Source: Bacteroidales bacterium (lineage in GTDB: Bacteria; Bacteroidota; Bacteroidia; Bacteroidales; UBA10428). From it: a stretch of 64,000 nucleotides of DNA. Every line of letters starts with the position of its first letter. The stretch's first letter is position 1. The stretch covers positions 124,001 through 188,000 of the forward strand of contig DATGXG010000052.1 in the NCBI GenBank assembly GCA_035299085.1, in the 5' to 3' direction. The notes under the pieces were generated by a model. That model was given only the letters and a program-made list of their open reading frames with translations, was not told where the DNA came from and did no database searches. Positions 62,594 to 64,000 of the stretch are shown in pieces. A program made the translations under genes and the position numbers.

Positions 62594-63235
62594 TTATTGC
62601 ATAGGTTTTTTTCGCTGCTGTTGCATCTGCATGCGTTTCCTGTTCTGCTGCTGATTTTGTTGCTGCTGCTGGCGGCCTTTCTGAAAATCTTTCTGCTCGG
62701 ATAACTTAACGCCTTCCTTCACGGAAAGTTTTCTGCCTGAAAGCTCGTAAAGATCATTGAAGATAATCTCATCGGTAACCGAATCGCGGTTCCAGGTGAG
62801 GTAAGATTTTTTCATGTGATTGGCGATCAGCCGTACAAGGGTATCCTTGTCCTCGCCGTCGGGAAGCTTTAGCGCTTCACGGATGAGGTCCTCCACTATT
62901 TTACCGTAATGCCTGTATTTAATGTCGGTTGTGCTGTAGCTGACCCTCCTGGGTTTTTCTGTAAATTCCTCGGGACGTGGAATTTCGTAAGGGAAGTCAA
63001 TATCGAGCCTGAAATCGGCCATGATAGCCAGGTGATCCCAGAGTTTATGCTTAAAATCGTTGATATCGCGTAAATGAGGATTCATATTGCCCATAATGAT
63101 AATAACAGCCTGTGCAAGCCGGTTTCTTTCCTCCCGGTCCTCCACTGTAAGAATATACTCAACCATTTTCTGGATATTTCTTCCGTATTCCGGAAGAATC
63201 AGGTGATTGCGGCTGGTATTGTAGTCGTATTCCAT
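62594..63235 (-). CDS. DUF4290-family protein
   Basis: The 213-residue soluble protein opens MEYDYNTSRNHLILPEYGRN and has the DUF4290 segments IIIMGNMNPHLRD and FKHKLWDHLAIM. Its C-terminal 35 residues are a basic glutamine-rich tail. Function unknown; in Bacteroidota it commonly precedes murA, as here with a 2-base gap. A perfect-looking promoter lies just upstream (63249-63280). Confidence 0.9.
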   Translation of the reverse strand: MEYDYNTSRNHLILPEYGRNIQKMVEYILTVEDREERNRLAQAVIIIMGNMNPHLRDINDFKHKLWDHLAIMADFRLDIDFPYEIPRPEEFTEKPRRVSYSTTDIKYRHYGKIVEDLIREALKLPDGEDKDTLVRLIANHMKKSYLTWNRDSVTDEIIFNDLYELSGRKLSVKEGVKLSEQKDFQKGRQQQQQNQQQNRKRMQMQQQRKKPMQ

Positions 63236-63248
63236 ATAATATTTTTGA

Positions 63249-63280
63249 CAAAGCTATAGTAAAAATAGGTGATGGTCAAA
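63249..63280 (-). promoter_or_regulatory. Bacteroidota-type promoter of the DUF4290-murA operon
   Basis: On the minus strand TTTG (63277-63280), exactly 20 bases, and TAGCTTTG (63249-63256) match the consensus fully. The -7 box ends 13 bases before the DUF4290 start. Confidence 0.65.
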
Positions 63281-63300
63281 TATTTTTTTTGGGGCTGTGT

Positions 63301-63315
63301 GTAGTTTGCAACTAC
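63301..63315. repeat. Hairpin related to the 36-bp repeat
   Basis: GTAGTT, TGC, AACTAC form a six-pair hairpin, and the surrounding GTTTGCAACTACGCTTGAAGC resembles the complement of the 36202-36352 repeat unit. It lies 9 bases past the stop codon of the helicase gene and may help end its transcript. Confidence 0.5.
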
Positions 63316-63324
63316 GCTTGAAGC

Positions 63325-64000
63325 CTAAACTATTTTCAACTTCGCAAACTTCAGCAACAACTGCTTCTCCTCATTGGTATCCTGGAAAAACACGGTTGCT
63401 TTGCGGTTGGGTGATACACCTTCGATCTGCAACACTTTTCCGACACCGAACGTGGCATGTTCCACTTTCATCCCGGCCTGGATCTGGTCAGGGTTGTCCG
63501 GTTTGAAATCCGGGTCAGCCGGGCGGGCGGGAACAGTCTTTTTAGGAATCAAAGCAGTCGGTTTCCGGGCGGTATTATTCGGATTTCCGGTGAATGTTCT
63601 GGTGGTACCGTTTGTATATTTCGACTTGTTCTCAAATTCGCTATCCCAATCGTAATCATCATAATCGCGGCTTTTTGTCCGGTTATTCTGTTCAACCGGC
63701 ATATCCATATATTTGGGATCGATATCCTTTAAAAAACGGCTGGGCTGTGACATGGTGGGTGTTCCCCATTTATACCGGTTCTGGGCGTAACTGATATATA
63801 CCCTCTTTTTGGCCCGGGTGATCGCCACGTAAAAAAGGCGACGTTCTTCTTCCATATCCTCCGGCGATTCAAAAGCCATACGTGAAGGGAACAGCTCTTC
63901 TTCGACACCGACAATGTGAACATTGTTGAATTCAAGTCCCTTGGCAGAGTGCATGGTCATAATGGTGACCTTGTTCTGGTCATCACCGTTTTCAGTATCA
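63325..64000 (-). CDS. UvrD/PcrA-type DNA helicase, C-terminal part (N-terminus outside window)
   Basis: The frame is open from the right edge to the TAG at 63325-63327, giving 225 residues. It contains helicase motif V (MTMHSAKGLEFNNVHIVG) and motif VI (FYVAITRAKKRVYIS), followed by a low-complexity linker and a C-terminal Tudor-like domain (VEHATFGVGKVLQIEG). This is the SF1A UvrD/PcrA/Rep pattern; the linker and Tudor domain favour PcrA/UvrD. These 3'-5' helicases act in DNA repair and replication-transcription conflict. The internal ATG at 63958-63960 is not the start. Confidence 0.92.
   Translation of the reverse strand, partial: DTENGDDQNKVTIMTMHSAKGLEFNNVHIVGVEEELFPSRMAFESPEDMEEERRLFYVAITRAKKRVYISYAQNRYKWGTPTMSQPSRFLKDIDPKYMDMPVEQNNRTKSRDYDDYDWDSEFENKSKYTNGTTRTFTGNPNNTARKPTALIPKKTVPARPADPDFKPDNPDQIQAGMKVEHATFGVGKVLQIEGVSPNRKATVFFQDTNEEKQLLLKFAKLKIV

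Overview
This window comes from a Bacteroidota genome, most likely an environmental Bacteroidales or Marinilabiliales relative that degrades plant polysaccharides. The evidence is a PorQ component of the type IX secretion system (T9SS), proteins ending in T9SS sorting tails, a DUF4290-murA pair, many Gfo/Idh/MocA sugar oxidoreductases with twin-arginine leaders, and promoters of the Bacteroidota type (TTTG, about 20 bases, TAnnTTTG). No tRNA, rRNA, prophage, transposase or CRISPR array was seen.

Layout. Positions 1-7457 (minus strand) carry a truncated M4 metalloprotease with a small lipoprotein, then a run of VIT-type iron transporter, GH5 glycosidase, GNAT acetyltransferase and an outer-membrane barrel-like protein. 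Positions 7630-19356 hold a Gfo/Idh oxidoreductase, a zinc alcohol dehydrogenase, a methyltransferase next to an orphan LarA-type racemase, a serine hydrolase, a membrane metallophosphoesterase, cardiolipin synthase, a quinone-oxidoreductase-like enzyme and a T9SS cargo protein. A GH9 cellulase and a GNAT protein follow. Positions 23121-29326 encode the whole histidine-utilisation route (hutH, hutU, hutI convergent with ftcD), beside a cyclic-2,3-diphosphoglycerate-synthetase-like P-loop protein. A hybrid sensor kinase with a substrate-binding-protein-like sensor domain is divergent from a pectin/uronate operon (GH105, kduI, kduD, DUF4861; 30822-37550). Housekeeping genes follow (priA, pfkA, ispH, cmk, porQ, a lipid kinase, lipB). 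Positions 45138-50741 are a sugar oxidoreductase cluster of the 3-keto-glycoside kind (DoxX, two Gfo/Idh, DUF1080, sugar isomerase).

The most interesting system is at 51754-61246: seven genes for a membrane complex related to hydrogenase-4 and complex I. It has two large HyfB-like antiporter subunits plus HyfC-, HyfE-, HyfF-, HyfG- and HyfI-like subunits. The HyfG-like subunit has lost the NiFe-binding cysteines, and the HyfI-like subunit has lost three of the four cysteines for the proximal iron-sulfur cluster. It therefore looks like a proton or sodium pump of the energy-converting hydrogenase-related (Ehr) kind, with an unknown redox partner. It lies directly behind DUF4290 and murA. The right edge holds the C-terminal part of a UvrD/PcrA helicase.

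A second theme is palindromic intergenic repeats. At three convergent gene junctions (24825-24884, 44386-44451, 51591-51752) such an element fills the space between the genes and supplies or overlaps stop codons and short C-terminal tails. A 36-bp tandem palindromic array precedes the DUF4861 gene, and a dispersed repeat interrupts the Ehr operon between its HyfF and HyfG genes.
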